Below are positions 1 to 6,911 of a stretch of 28,119 nucleotides of DNA, one piece after another. The stretch lies in assembly GCA_937891015.1 (NCBI GenBank), contig CALAPY010000015.1:1-28119 (forward strand). The letters run 5' to 3'. The first letter of the stretch is position 1; every line of letters begins with the position of its first letter. The translations under genes and the position numbers were made by a program. This DNA comes from UBA2108 sp002713215 (lineage in GTDB: Bacteria > Bacteroidota > Bacteroidia > Flavobacteriales_G > Salibacteraceae). The notes under the pieces are model-generated. The model saw nothing but the letters and a program-made list of their open reading frames with translations, had not been told where the DNA came from and searched no databases.

Positions 1-83
1 TCACCTGTCAACTTCTAACGGAAGTGTTATACACCGTCTTGAAATTATGAGATAGTTATTCAGATTATTTGGGTTCTTAGGTA

Positions 84-128
84 AGCCTCACCTTTCGATA
101 AACCATCGAATGGTGAGGCTTTTTATTT
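84..128 (+). terminator. Intrinsic terminator of an upstream gene
   Basis: A 9-bp stem AGCCTCACC/GGTGAGGCT continues through a T/T mismatch into a 6-bp stem TTCGAT/ATCGAA with an AAACC loop, followed by TTTTATTT. This is a textbook Rho-independent terminator. The gene it serves lies left of the window; bases 1-83 hold only short open stretches that cannot be assigned. The T-tract also contains the TTTG of the next gene's promoter. Confidence 0.85.
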
Positions 129-155
129 GGATCAACTGAAGTTTATCTAAATTAG
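126..155 (+). promoter_or_regulatory. Bacteroidota-type promoter, start codon 4 nt downstream
   Basis: TTTG at 126-129 is followed after 18 bases by TAAATTAG at 148-155, a 5/6 match to the fixed positions of the TAnnTTTG box. The ATG at 160 comes only 4 bases after the box, so the transcript should begin at or next to the start codon (inference). Confidence 0.5.
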
Positions 156-159
156 CACT

Positions 160-948
160 ATGGCTAAAGAGAGAAAAAGTGGTTTGAGAAAGGTTGCAGG
201 TATGGCGTTGGAGGCTATCGGAATTATTTTATCAATCCTGGTAGCCTTTGCCATCGAAAATTGGGATGAAGAACTAAAAAAAATAGAAAAGGAGGAAATC
301 TATTTGGTTAGCCTCCATTCCGATCTTATTAAAGATCAGAATCAACTTACCAGAAGAATTAAAGATTATGAAATCAAGCTAAGTGAAACCGTTGCTTTAA
401 TGGAATTACTAAGCGGAGAAGGACAGATTGATCAGGGACTTGTAATAACCAGTATCGAAGACAAACTGGCCTACCTTTTTGCATATGTTCCTTCAAATAA
501 TACCTACCAGGCACTGGAATCAAGTGGAGACATTAAGTTCATAACAAATGCAGAATTAAAGATCTTGTTATTCGAATTGGATAAATCCTTTCAAACCAAT
601 GAACAGAAAGGTGAAATATTTATGAATTATACCAATAGTGATTTATGGGCAGGATTTCTTATAGAGCATGTTAACTATGGAACTAAAACAACGGATTTGG
701 GACCTGGCGAATTGAGGAATCAACTGTATAACAGGGTAAAACGCTACAACAAACTCATTGAATCGTATTACTACGATATGCAGGGAACCTTACTTAAAAT
801 TCAGGAGGTTAAATTAGCACTGGAGGAGGAGTTGACTGAGAAAGAAATAGAGCCAAAACACAACATTGAAGAGATTCAGGTAAACGAAGAAAAGGAGATT
901 GAGCAAGAGGAGGAAGAATTGGAAGACCTCCTGGACGATGTAATGTAG
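160..948 (+). CDS. DUF6090-like membrane-anchored protein
   Basis: A 262-residue protein with one N-terminal membrane helix (about residues 13-31, ending AIENWDEE), a long soluble part rich in coiled-coil-like heptads, and a very acidic tail. The pattern of a helix ending in (I/Q)NWxE, plus TYQALESSGDIKFI near residue 115, resembles the DUF6090 family common in Bacteroidota; function is unknown. From about residue 222 to the end roughly half the residues are Glu or Asp, which is more acidic than I expect for the family. It is the first gene after the terminator at 84-128 and has its own promoter. Family assignment is from recalled motifs, not a search. Confidence 0.75.
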   Translation: MAKERKSGLRKVAGMALEAIGIILSILVAFAIENWDEELKKIEKEEIYLVSLHSDLIKDQNQLTRRIKDYEIKLSETVALMELLSGEGQIDQGLVITSIEDKLAYLFAYVPSNNTYQALESSGDIKFITNAELKILLFELDKSFQTNEQKGEIFMNYTNSDLWAGFLIEHVNYGTKTTDLGPGELRNQLYNRVKRYNKLIESYYYDMQGTLLKIQEVKLALEEELTEKEIEPKHNIEEIQVNEEKEIEQEEEELEDLLDDVM

Positions 949-1020
949 CAGGTTAGAATTTGTCCAATATTTTTCCGAAATTGTACACTAATACTAAAGT
1001 TTTCAGAAATTTTAATTAGT

Positions 1021-1028
1021 TAATTTTG
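1021..1028 (+). promoter_or_regulatory. -7 promoter box TAATTTTG, 4 nt before a GTG start
   Basis: Exact match to TAnnTTTG. The GTG start lies at 1033, only 4 bases after the box, implying a leaderless message. The upstream element is weak (TTTC at 1001-1004, 16-base spacing). Confidence 0.5.
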
Positions 1029-1032
1029 CGCC

Positions 1033-1581
1033 GTGAAAGCCTTTGTCATTTATAGTATCCTTGGAATATTGCTGGTTTCTGCTAAACCATTAGCAACCAT
1101 ATATAAAACTCAAAGTTCTAAAGTTGCTTTTAGTTCCGAGGCACCGATGGAAATCATTAAAGCTGAGTCGAATAAAATGGTGGGTTTAATCAATACTGAA
1201 AAGAAGAGTTTTGCTTTTCAGGTTTCCGTGATCAGTTTCCAGGGTTTTAATTCTGACTTGCAGCGGGAGCATTTTAACGAAAACTACATGGAGAGTACGA
1301 AGTACCCCAAGTTGAAATTCGTTGGGAAAATTATAGATGAGGTGGACTTTAACAAGTCATTTACTCAGGAGGTAAATATTGAAGGGGTACTAAACGTTCA
1401 TGGAGTTGAAAAACCAAGAAAGCTAAAAGCAACTCTAAAAAAAACAGGAGGTAAAATAAGTGTAGTGTGCGATTTTCAGGTTACGCTTATTGACCACAAT
1501 ATCAGCATTCCAACCATTGTTAATCAGAAGCTGGCAAAAGTGATCAGCATAAAAGTGAGTGCGGATTTAGTTCCTAAATAA
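1033..1581 (+). CDS. YceI-like domain secreted protein
   Basis: A 182-residue protein starting at GTG. Residues 1-18 form a signal peptide (hydrophobic stretch ending VSA-KP), which supports this start, since no later in-frame start would keep it. The rest fits the YceI-like lipocalin-type fold that binds isoprenoid-type lipids in the periplasm: an early segment with SSKVAFSSEAP, a central FNSDLQREHFNENYMESTKYP block (residues about 72-92) matching the family's F..S.L...HF....Y.E...YP core, and LNVHGVEKP (about 121-129). Substrate and role are not deducible here. It ends 16 bases from the convergent lipoprotein gene with no visible terminator between. Confidence 0.85.
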   Translation: MKAFVIYSILGILLVSAKPLATIYKTQSSKVAFSSEAPMEIIKAESNKMVGLINTEKKSFAFQVSVISFQGFNSDLQREHFNENYMESTKYPKLKFVGKIIDEVDFNKSFTQEVNIEGVLNVHGVEKPRKLKATLKKTGGKISVVCDFQVTLIDHNISIPTIVNQKLAKVISIKVSADLVPK

Positions 1582-1597
1582 ACCTTTCTTGATTGTA

Positions 1598-2398
1598 TTA
1601 TTGAAACTGTCGTACTTCACTAAGGACAATGGTTTCATTCCCAGCTAAATCCGTTACCGTTAACTTTCCTCTGTAATAGGTGCCAGGGGAAGAACTAACT
1701 GGACTATCTTTAGTCGCTGCTGTATCCGAAAGTGTTAAACTCAATTCTGAAAATTTCTTTGTACTTAAAAAAAGATTATCGAGCTCAGTTCCACTGGCAT
1801 CGGTTTTCATTACTTCTTTTAAAATTGATTTTAGTCCATAATTTTCAGAGACTTCATAATCAAATTTAGTATGAGGGGTACCCGGATTCATATCCAGATC
1901 GGAATAAAATCGGTTTAACTTAACCACAGGTTTTGTATTGTCTGCCAATTTGAAGTCCAGGCTTGCAACTTCTTCTTTTCCATGCACGTTTCTGGCTTTT
2001 ACAACTAAAAAGTGATTTCCCAACATGTTTATTTTGGGAAGTTCGGCAGATATGATCACTTTATCTGTGGTTCCATTCAACCCTCGTTCCTGGGCAAAAT
2101 AAGCCCCTCCTGAAAACGCCGCAGATTGCAACGTAATAGCAGCAGAGACCAGTTCCTGGCCATCTTCAAAGCTTAATTCGAGGCTTACATTATTGTCCTT
2201 TGGTTCGTACTCTGCCGTAGGCTGAATAATAGAAATTGTGGGTTTAAATTGACAAGATCCATCGTCCGAAGTAGCACTAACGTTAAAATTGGTCGCAACC
2301 GGATTAGTACAGCCCGATACGTCCTCATCTTTTTTACAACCAAAAAAAGCCAGAGAAAGAGCACCAATGGACAAAATGTATATTCCTAAACTTTTCAT
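1598..2398 (-). CDS. Lipoprotein with GCTxPxATN motif
   Basis: A 266-residue protein with a type II signal peptide and lipobox LAFFGC (lipidated Cys about residue 21, followed by KKDED). Right after it comes a Cys-bounded segment, GCTNPVATNFNVSATSDDGSC, a short module that recurs at the N-terminus of many Bacteroidota surface proteins. The remainder looks like two beta-sandwich domains, each with patterns such as IIQPTAEYEPKDNNVSLELSF and LTVTDLAGNE; resemblance to DUF4625-type domains is possible but unproven. It lies 11 bases behind the LamG/T9SS gene on the same strand, so the two are probably cotranscribed, with this lipoprotein second. The same Cys motif opens the DUF4856 lipoprotein at 23032-24177. 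Confidence 0.75.
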   Translation of the reverse strand: MKSLGIYILSIGALSLAFFGCKKDEDVSGCTNPVATNFNVSATSDDGSCQFKPTISIIQPTAEYEPKDNNVSLELSFEDGQELVSAAITLQSAAFSGGAYFAQERGLNGTTDKVIISAELPKINMLGNHFLVVKARNVHGKEEVASLDFKLADNTKPVVKLNRFYSDLDMNPGTPHTKFDYEVSENYGLKSILKEVMKTDASGTELDNLFLSTKKFSELSLTLSDTAATKDSPVSSSPGTYYRGKLTVTDLAGNETIVLSEVRQFQ

Positions 2399-2409
2399 TT
2401 TAATAAATG

Positions 2410-4926
2410 TTATTTATGAAGAATCAAACGTAGTGATTTTATACCATTGTTTTTATCCGTAAAATGCACGAAATAGATTCCATTTTTTATTGAGTTTAAA
2501 TCAATTTCTTCGTCATTCTTTATGGAGCCATTCAATACTTCCTTTCCTTCAATTGAAACTACCCTAAATTGATACATTTTTGGATTGAAGGACCTGAATT
2601 GGAGGATACCGCTGGAAGGGTTAGGGTATATTGTAACCTCCACATCAGAATTTAGCTCATTCACTCCTGTAGGTTTGTAAAAAATTGTATCCGAATTCAA
2701 AGACCAACAACCTTCTTTGTTCTGCACCCGGGCATAGTATTCGCCTTCCTCTGCTGGTCTTATTGAACTTGATGTTGCACCTGGAACACCTCCAACCAGT
2801 GTAAACCACCTGTGATCAAAAGCGGGAGTCACTTTCAGGGAATCTCCAACCTGAGTAATGGCTGGCTTGGCCGGTCTGGCTGTAACCACAATAGTATCCT
2901 TTGCTGCGTTTTTACAACCTGTTATATTATCGGTAACCGTGTAGCTTATTTCATGAGATCCCGCACCGGCTTTGGTGGGTGAAAAGTCAAAGCCGTTTAC
3001 CCCATTACCATTGTATACTCCGCCAGATGGATTTTGCCCATCCAAGGTCCAATCCTTGTCGTATTCACAAAAGCTATTCTTAATCAGGGATAAAACAACG
3101 TTTGGAAGAGCCAATACTTCTGCTTCATTTGAATCTGAACTAGCGCAATTGTTGGAGTCTGTATAGGTATACTTTATCCAGTGTTTTCCACTTCCCAGGG
3201 ATGTTGCGTCAAAAGAAACCGAAGTGGTGCCGTTGATAGAATAAATACCCCCGGTTGGCATTCCACCGGTCAAATTATGACTGGATGAATCTAAGCAAAC
3301 AGGAAGTTTAGGGGCCAGACTAACTTGTGGTAAATTGAGTACCTCTAATTGTTGAGATGCTGTATCTCTACAGCCAAACTGATCGACATATTCGTAAGTG
3401 ATCTTGTGAAACCCTGGACCTGCAGATTTAATCACAAAAATATTACCCGAGGCATAGGGTGATGTATAGGTCCCCCCGGAGGGAGAACCTCCCGCAAATG
3501 GAATGGAGAATTCGCTGGCACAAACCGCGGAATAACCAGACAGGGTTACAACCGGATTGTTTTTAGTGAGTAGCGTTAAGGTATTGCTGGTGTCAGAACA
3601 AGATCCTCCAACTATGATTAGATTATACAATCCGGAATCCGCAGTTGTTAGTGTTCCTTGGGTGGCACCTGAAATTGGAGAACCATTCCTTAGCCATTGA
3701 TACGTAAACCCGGTGGTACTATTACTCAATTGAATTGAATCGCCGGAGCAGATAGCCGAGGTGTCTTTGTTGTTCGGAGCGGTTATAATAACTCCTCCAG
3801 TGCCGTAACCAATCAAATATTCACCAGGTTTCTGAGAGGATAACGAAAAGGTTCCCGCAGTGTTCGACGCGGTAGTCATGCTCCAGGTTTTAACCGAATT
3901 ATCAGCTCTGGATAACAGGTAATTGGAACAAGCGCCATATTTTACATAATGTTTGTTTGGGGAATAGTAATAATCCAATTTGTAGGTTGGTGAAGACCCC
4001 TTTACTACAAAAACCCCATAGTGTCGGGAGCTATCGATCGATTTGCTTAGTGACGGAAGACCACTGTGGTTGGGCCTAGCATCGCGGCGATACAAATGAA
4101 CTCCTTCTGGTTTACCAGTCCAACCGCTGACAACGGCTGAATCACCATCAAGGTGCTTTAACGAAATGGCAGCTGAACTTGAATATCGATGTATACTGGC
4201 CGTTCCAATAGGTCCGCCATCGTTTTGCCATGAAGCTCCATTTCTAATACTACCATTTCTGGAACCTTTATAATCTTTTAAGGTTGTTCCTGCCAGTGTA
4301 TCCATTTTCCAGTAGCCTTGGAGGTTGGAGTAGTCAGGGTGTGAACTGATTACCTCCTTACACATCCAGTCCCGAAGTCTTGCTTCGGTAAGAGCCGCGC
4401 TCCATATACGTACTTCATCCATTTGACCTTCAAATGATTGATTCGATGCAAACCCGTTTCCCAGTTTTACGATAGCCCCATTTCCAGTGTTTAAGGACCT
4501 GCTGTTTGATTTTGCGATAATCTCCCGAACACCATCTACATAAAGTTTGGCATCCGATATATTCGGTGATCCATCATTGCTCCATACAACCGCAACATGA
4601 TGCCATTTACTATCTTTTAAGTTAGTAGAACCAATGATGTTTCCACCGTTAATTTCAGCACGCAGAGCATTACCGTTAGATCCATCTAAGCGTATGGTCC
4701 ATTTTTGACCGGTACTGTTTGTTCCCCAAACCACAATTTGATCATTTGTAGCATTTGAAGAGAATTTTACCCATGCTTCAATTGTTCTTGCTCCTCTTCC
4801 AGTTATCCCCCGATAACCGGATATTTGAACTTCATCGTTGACGCCATCAAATTTCAACGATTTTTGAGCCTGGACCTCACCCAATAGAATTGTAAAAAAT
4901 GCGAGAAAGATTATTTTCCCTGTCAT
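2410..4926 (-). CDS. LamG/Ig-like T9SS-secreted surface protein
   Basis: An 838-residue secreted protein. Order: signal peptide (1-20, ending VQA-QK); LamG/concanavalin-A-like domain (about 22-235, with FDGVNDEVQI, TIEAWVKF, WHHVAVVW, LYVDGV, DEVRIWSAALT and GYWKMD); a linking domain (about 240-375); an Ig-like segment with CSGDSIQLS..YQWLRNGSPISGAT (about 385-452); three tandem repeats of about 75 residues (455-530, 531-605, 606-682), each with a PSGG/PTGG.Y core and a G.G.H.I.Y...D ending; and a C-terminal type A T9SS sorting domain (about 763-838, IYPNPSSG to IKSLRLILHK). It is expected at the cell surface, possibly as an adhesin or glycan-binding protein (inference). It heads an operon with the lipoprotein at 1598-2398. 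Confidence 0.88.
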   Translation of the reverse strand: MTGKIIFLAFFTILLGEVQAQKSLKFDGVNDEVQISGYRGITGRGARTIEAWVKFSSNATNDQIVVWGTNSTGQKWTIRLDGSNGNALRAEINGGNIIGSTNLKDSKWHHVAVVWSNDGSPNISDAKLYVDGVREIIAKSNSRSLNTGNGAIVKLGNGFASNQSFEGQMDEVRIWSAALTEARLRDWMCKEVISSHPDYSNLQGYWKMDTLAGTTLKDYKGSRNGSIRNGASWQNDGGPIGTASIHRYSSSAAISLKHLDGDSAVVSGWTGKPEGVHLYRRDARPNHSGLPSLSKSIDSSRHYGVFVVKGSSPTYKLDYYYSPNKHYVKYGACSNYLLSRADNSVKTWSMTTASNTAGTFSLSSQKPGEYLIGYGTGGVIITAPNNKDTSAICSGDSIQLSNSTTGFTYQWLRNGSPISGATQGTLTTADSGLYNLIIVGGSCSDTSNTLTLLTKNNPVVTLSGYSAVCASEFSIPFAGGSPSGGTYTSPYASGNIFVIKSAGPGFHKITYEYVDQFGCRDTASQQLEVLNLPQVSLAPKLPVCLDSSSHNLTGGMPTGGIYSINGTTSVSFDATSLGSGKHWIKYTYTDSNNCASSDSNEAEVLALPNVVLSLIKNSFCEYDKDWTLDGQNPSGGVYNGNGVNGFDFSPTKAGAGSHEISYTVTDNITGCKNAAKDTIVVTARPAKPAITQVGDSLKVTPAFDHRWFTLVGGVPGATSSSIRPAEEGEYYARVQNKEGCWSLNSDTIFYKPTGVNELNSDVEVTIYPNPSSGILQFRSFNPKMYQFRVVSIEGKEVLNGSIKNDEEIDLNSIKNGIYFVHFTDKNNGIKSLRLILHK

Positions 4927-4982
4927 AAGTCGATATTAAATGCGGTTCGTCGAGGATGAGTTGTAAAAGTACAAAAGGTTGA

Positions 4983-4990
4983 CAAAAATA
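4983..4990 (-). promoter_or_regulatory. -7 promoter box TATTTTTG for the LamG/T9SS gene
   Basis: TATTTTTG on the minus strand matches TAnnTTTG exactly and lies 56 bases before the ATG at 4926. No clear TTG partner is seen at the usual distance, so this rests on one element. Confidence 0.4.
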
Positions 4991-5060
4991 ATTTGCCTAT
5001 TTCTCCATGGATAATTTGTATGGGTTTACCGATTCAAATATTACATTTGCCACCCGTTTT

Positions 5061-5135
5061 CGGGGCGTAGCTTAGTCCGGTTAAAGTGCTGGTCTGGGGG
5101 ACCAGAGATCGGAGGTTCGAATCCTCTCGCCCCGA
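5061..5135 (+). tRNA. tRNA-Pro (anticodon GGG)
   Basis: A complete cloverleaf. Acceptor stem CGGGGCG (5061-5067) pairs with CGCCCCG (5128-5134), discriminator A at 5135. The anticodon stem CTGGT/ACCAG encloses loop CTGGGGG, giving anticodon GGG (proline). The T-arm is GGAGG-TTCGAAT-CCTCT. CCA is not encoded. A strong terminator follows at 5144. Confidence 0.95.
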
Positions 5136-5143
5136 CGAAATGG

Positions 5144-5176
5144 AAAAGGTCGCTTTTGAGCGACCTTTTTTATTTT
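5144..5176 (+). terminator. Terminator of tRNA-Pro
   Basis: Stem AGGTCGCT (5147-5154) / AGCGACCT (5159-5166) with a TTTG loop, preceded by AAA and followed by TTTTTATTTT. It lies 11 bases after the tRNA body. Confidence 0.88.
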
Positions 5177-5251
5177 GAGGTGGTGAAGGAGAGAACCTCT
5201 TCGAACCGAGGAGGCACGACGAGCTCACGACTGAAATGCAATGAAAGGAGT

Positions 5252-5306
5252 AATCCTCTAGCCCTGACTCAGAAGCCTGATACGAAAGTGTCAGGCTTTT
5301 TTATTT
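5252..5306 (+). repeat. Decayed second copy of the tRNA-Pro 3' end plus terminator
   Basis: AATCCTCTAGCCCTGAC at 5252-5268 matches the tRNA 3' end AATCCTCTCGCCCCGAC (5120-5136) at 15 of 17 positions. As in the intact copy, a short spacer and a hairpin terminator follow (see 5273-5306). The body upstream (5177-5251) does not fold into a tRNA; only a GGTTCGAA-type T-loop core, on the opposite strand near 5213, is recognisable. Read as a remnant of tRNA duplication or of integration at the tRNA 3' end (inference). Confidence 0.5.
5273..5306 (+). terminator. Terminator after the tRNA remnant
   Basis: An 11-bp stem AAGCCTGATAC/GTGTCAGGCTT (one T-G pair) closed by a GAAA tetraloop and followed by TTTTATTT. 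It has no intact gene in front of it on the plus strand. Confidence 0.8.
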
Positions 5307-5389
5307 GAACCAAGTCAAGCTTGCTTGAATTCGATTCATAACGACATAAATGCTATTTCGAAGCCAGCACCTATTGAATGTTAGAACTA

Positions 5390-5761
5390 TTATGAGCTAA
5401 TCTTCCTACATAGTCTTAATTCTTGACAAAACTTTAGGGCAAGTTCATTCAGATCTCTAGTATTTTGAATATTCCCTATAATTTGTTTTCTCTGAATTTT
5501 AAATGCTTTGGTAAGCATATATATTTGGAGGTTGTTATTAACCCGTGGCGCATTATTCATTTGCTCAATGAGTCGAAATTGGATTTCGTTATAACTCATT
5601 GAAACAATTGCCAGCCACAATTCAAGCCACATTTTTTTTAGCCTAATAAACGTGTCGCATATTGGCGAATATTCATCGATGTCTGTATTAGTTGAAGATG
5701 TTTGAAATAAATTAGAAGAAGATAAAGAATTGTTTAAACTGGTTTTCATTGAATACTCCAT
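5390..5761 (-). CDS. Hypothetical protein (3' part of a broken gene)
   Basis: A 123-residue reading frame with no family I recognise. It is rich in Ser/Asn near the start, then mostly alpha-helical, with a mild coiled-coil character. Its ATG at 5761 is probably not the original start: the same frame stays open upstream to 5917, and that part reads like protein (VKEFNRIIRITDKLNTQLEF). Upstream of 5917 the likely coding continues in another frame (see 5866-6102). It is the only open frame in this stretch and lies on the same strand as, and downstream of, the S24 repressor gene. It may be expressed as a short protein or be a dead gene tail. Confidence 0.4.
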   Translation of the reverse strand: MEYSMKTSLNNSLSSSNLFQTSSTNTDIDEYSPICDTFIRLKKMWLELWLAIVSMSYNEIQFRLIEQMNNAPRVNNNLQIYMLTKAFKIQRKQIIGNIQNTRDLNELALKFCQELRLCRKISS

Positions 5762-5865
5762 AAAACTTAGTTCAACGCCTCCATTTATTAAGGCATTAAC
5801 TGGATCTTTGGTGAAAGAGGTTTTGTTGATAACGGAACTTTTTAAAAAGAACTCTAACTGAGTAT

Positions 5866-6102
5866 TTAGTTTATCGGTAATCCTGATGATTCGGTTGAAT
5901 TCTTTAACATGGAAGTTTCATCGGAAGTTGCCATATTTTCTGATGTCATAGCATCCGACGTCAATTCAGTTGAGGGAGTTACGGTTAAAATAATTTCCGG
6001 AGTATTTTCATCGACATTTCTAATTGGTTTCTCCCGGTTATCCCCCCCATCGCTATAATTGAAGTGTCCCTTTATTAAGCCCTTTGGTTGAAGTTTGTTG
6101 TT
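5866..6102 (-). pseudogene. 5' remnant of the broken gene, frameshifted, without a start codon
   Basis: A 78-codon frame that stays open from the stop at 6103-6105 to the stop at 5866-5868, reading GLIKGHFNYSDGGDNREKP and then a Thr/Ser/Glu-rich stretch. It has no ATG, GTG or TTG before codon 50. An out-of-frame ATG at 6050-6048 runs straight into a tract of seven G (plus-strand C, 6042-6048); an eighth G would put that ATG in frame. The 3' end overlaps the frame at 5390-5917 by 52 bases, and loss of one base there would explain the switch. Two single-base lesions in one gene favour a pseudogene, though sequencing error in the G tract is possible. Confidence 0.45.
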
Positions 6103-6127
6103 TTAAGACTAAAACATAGAACATTAT

Positions 6128-6835
6128 CTACACCTCAAACGCATTGTACGTCTCAAATTTCCATACCTCGGCAAGGTCATCAATAGATACATTATAAGGT
6201 GCGTAGCTTCTGTTACTGGAGACCAACATAATTTCCTGATTTTCTTTTATCTGGTTATACACCAATTTGAATACAATGCCGTCTTCTTTGGTAATAACCA
6301 CACAGGGGGTCCCATTTTTAATGGTGTTCCAATCCTGAATGAATGAGGCGGTAACCCACGAACCATCCGATAGGGGAGGCATGGAATCCCCTTTTATTTG
6401 AAAGCAACGGTAGGTTTTGTTACGCGATAAAAAAGGCAATTGAAATTTGGGTAAAGATTCTATGTATTCGGGATCGTTATAGCCTTGGGTATATCCGGCC
6501 TGGGCCTGGTGCCTTATCATTTCAATGTTTTCCTCTCCGTTGGTATCGGTAGTGGTTACCAATAGGCGAAGTTTTTTTCCCGTAATGTCCACATCAAAAC
6601 CTTGTTCAATTTGGGAGAGTTCAAACTTGCCTAATTTACTGAGGTCATACCGCAGGAGAGCATCAATCGAAACCTTAAAATAATCTGCCAATTTCATTAC
6701 TACTCCAAACGTAGGTTGCACTCCTTTTTCGTATCCAATGAGACTGGTTCTTTTTAACTCCAGCTCTTCGGCCATTGCAGTCTGGGATTTTTCCTTTCGG
6801 GTTCTCAAAAATTTTAGGTTATCGGCAAAAAACAT
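6128..6835 (-). CDS. XRE-S24 self-cleaving repressor (LexA/CI-like)
   Basis: A 235-residue regulator. N-terminal XRE-type helix-turn-helix (about 4-60: NLKFLRTRKEKSQTAMAEEL, then LIGYEKG..P..GVVMKLADYF). C-terminal S24 peptidase domain with Ala113-Gly114 in AQAGY as the likely self-cleavage bond, nucleophile Ser151 in GDSMPP and general base Lys190 in GIVFKLVY. All three elements needed for RecA-stimulated self-cleavage of LexA and CI are present. It is divergent from the polymerase pair at 6912-11305, so the obvious role is to repress those genes until DNA damage (inference from layout and family). It has its own promoter box at 6854-6861. The dimeric phage-type alternative is less likely because no phage genes are near. 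Confidence 0.88.
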   Translation of the reverse strand: MFFADNLKFLRTRKEKSQTAMAEELELKRTSLIGYEKGVQPTFGVVMKLADYFKVSIDALLRYDLSKLGKFELSQIEQGFDVDITGKKLRLLVTTTDTNGEENIEMIRHQAQAGYTQGYNDPEYIESLPKFQLPFLSRNKTYRCFQIKGDSMPPLSDGSWVTASFIQDWNTIKNGTPCVVITKEDGIVFKLVYNQIKENQEIMLVSSNRSYAPYNVSIDDLAEVWKFETYNAFEV

Positions 6836-6853
6836 ATCAACAATTTATTGCTA

Positions 6854-6861
6854 CAAAAATA
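6854..6861 (-). promoter_or_regulatory. -7 promoter box TATTTTTG for the S24 repressor
   Basis: Exact TAnnTTTG match on the minus strand, 18 bases before the ATG at 6835. TTTTCG about 19 bases upstream (6881-6886) is a poor -33 partner. Confidence 0.45.
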
Positions 6862-6887
6862 ATAAAGTCTATATTATGGACGAAAAT

Positions 6888-6906
6888 TTGACGATTATTT
6901 CGACAA
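6888..6906. promoter_or_regulatory. Candidate operator of the polymerase cassette
   Basis: TTGACGATTATTTCGACAA is a 19-bp dyad with arms TTGnCGA/TCGnCAA around a 5-base centre; only the n positions break symmetry. It lies 5 bases before the dinB-type ATG at 6912, in the divergent region next to the S24 repressor. A possible plus-strand promoter is TTG 6848-6850, 19 bases, TATATTAT 6870-6877 (weak), which would place the dyad just after the transcription start. Binding by the S24 protein is inferred. Confidence 0.5.
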
Positions 6907-6911
6907 TTAAT

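Noticed and set aside
1..83. Possible gene tail at the left edge (frame 1 ends at a TAA at 16-18, frame 2 at a TAG at 53-55)
   Set aside because: Too short to tell coding from chance; only the terminator that follows is supported.
5034..5228. Open frame of 64 codons on the minus strand, with REDSNLRS-like text
   Set aside because: It is the antisense of tRNA-Pro and its terminator; this peptide text is a known artefact of translating tRNA genes.
5866..5917. Programmed -1 frameshifting between the two overlapping frames
   Set aside because: The shift direction fits, but no X-XXY-YYZ slippery heptamer is present in the overlap, and the first frame also lacks a start codon.
6738..6911. N-terminal extension of the dinB-type gene
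   Set aside because: It overlaps the divergent repressor gene and its promoter, and family members begin at the HLDLDSFF segment.
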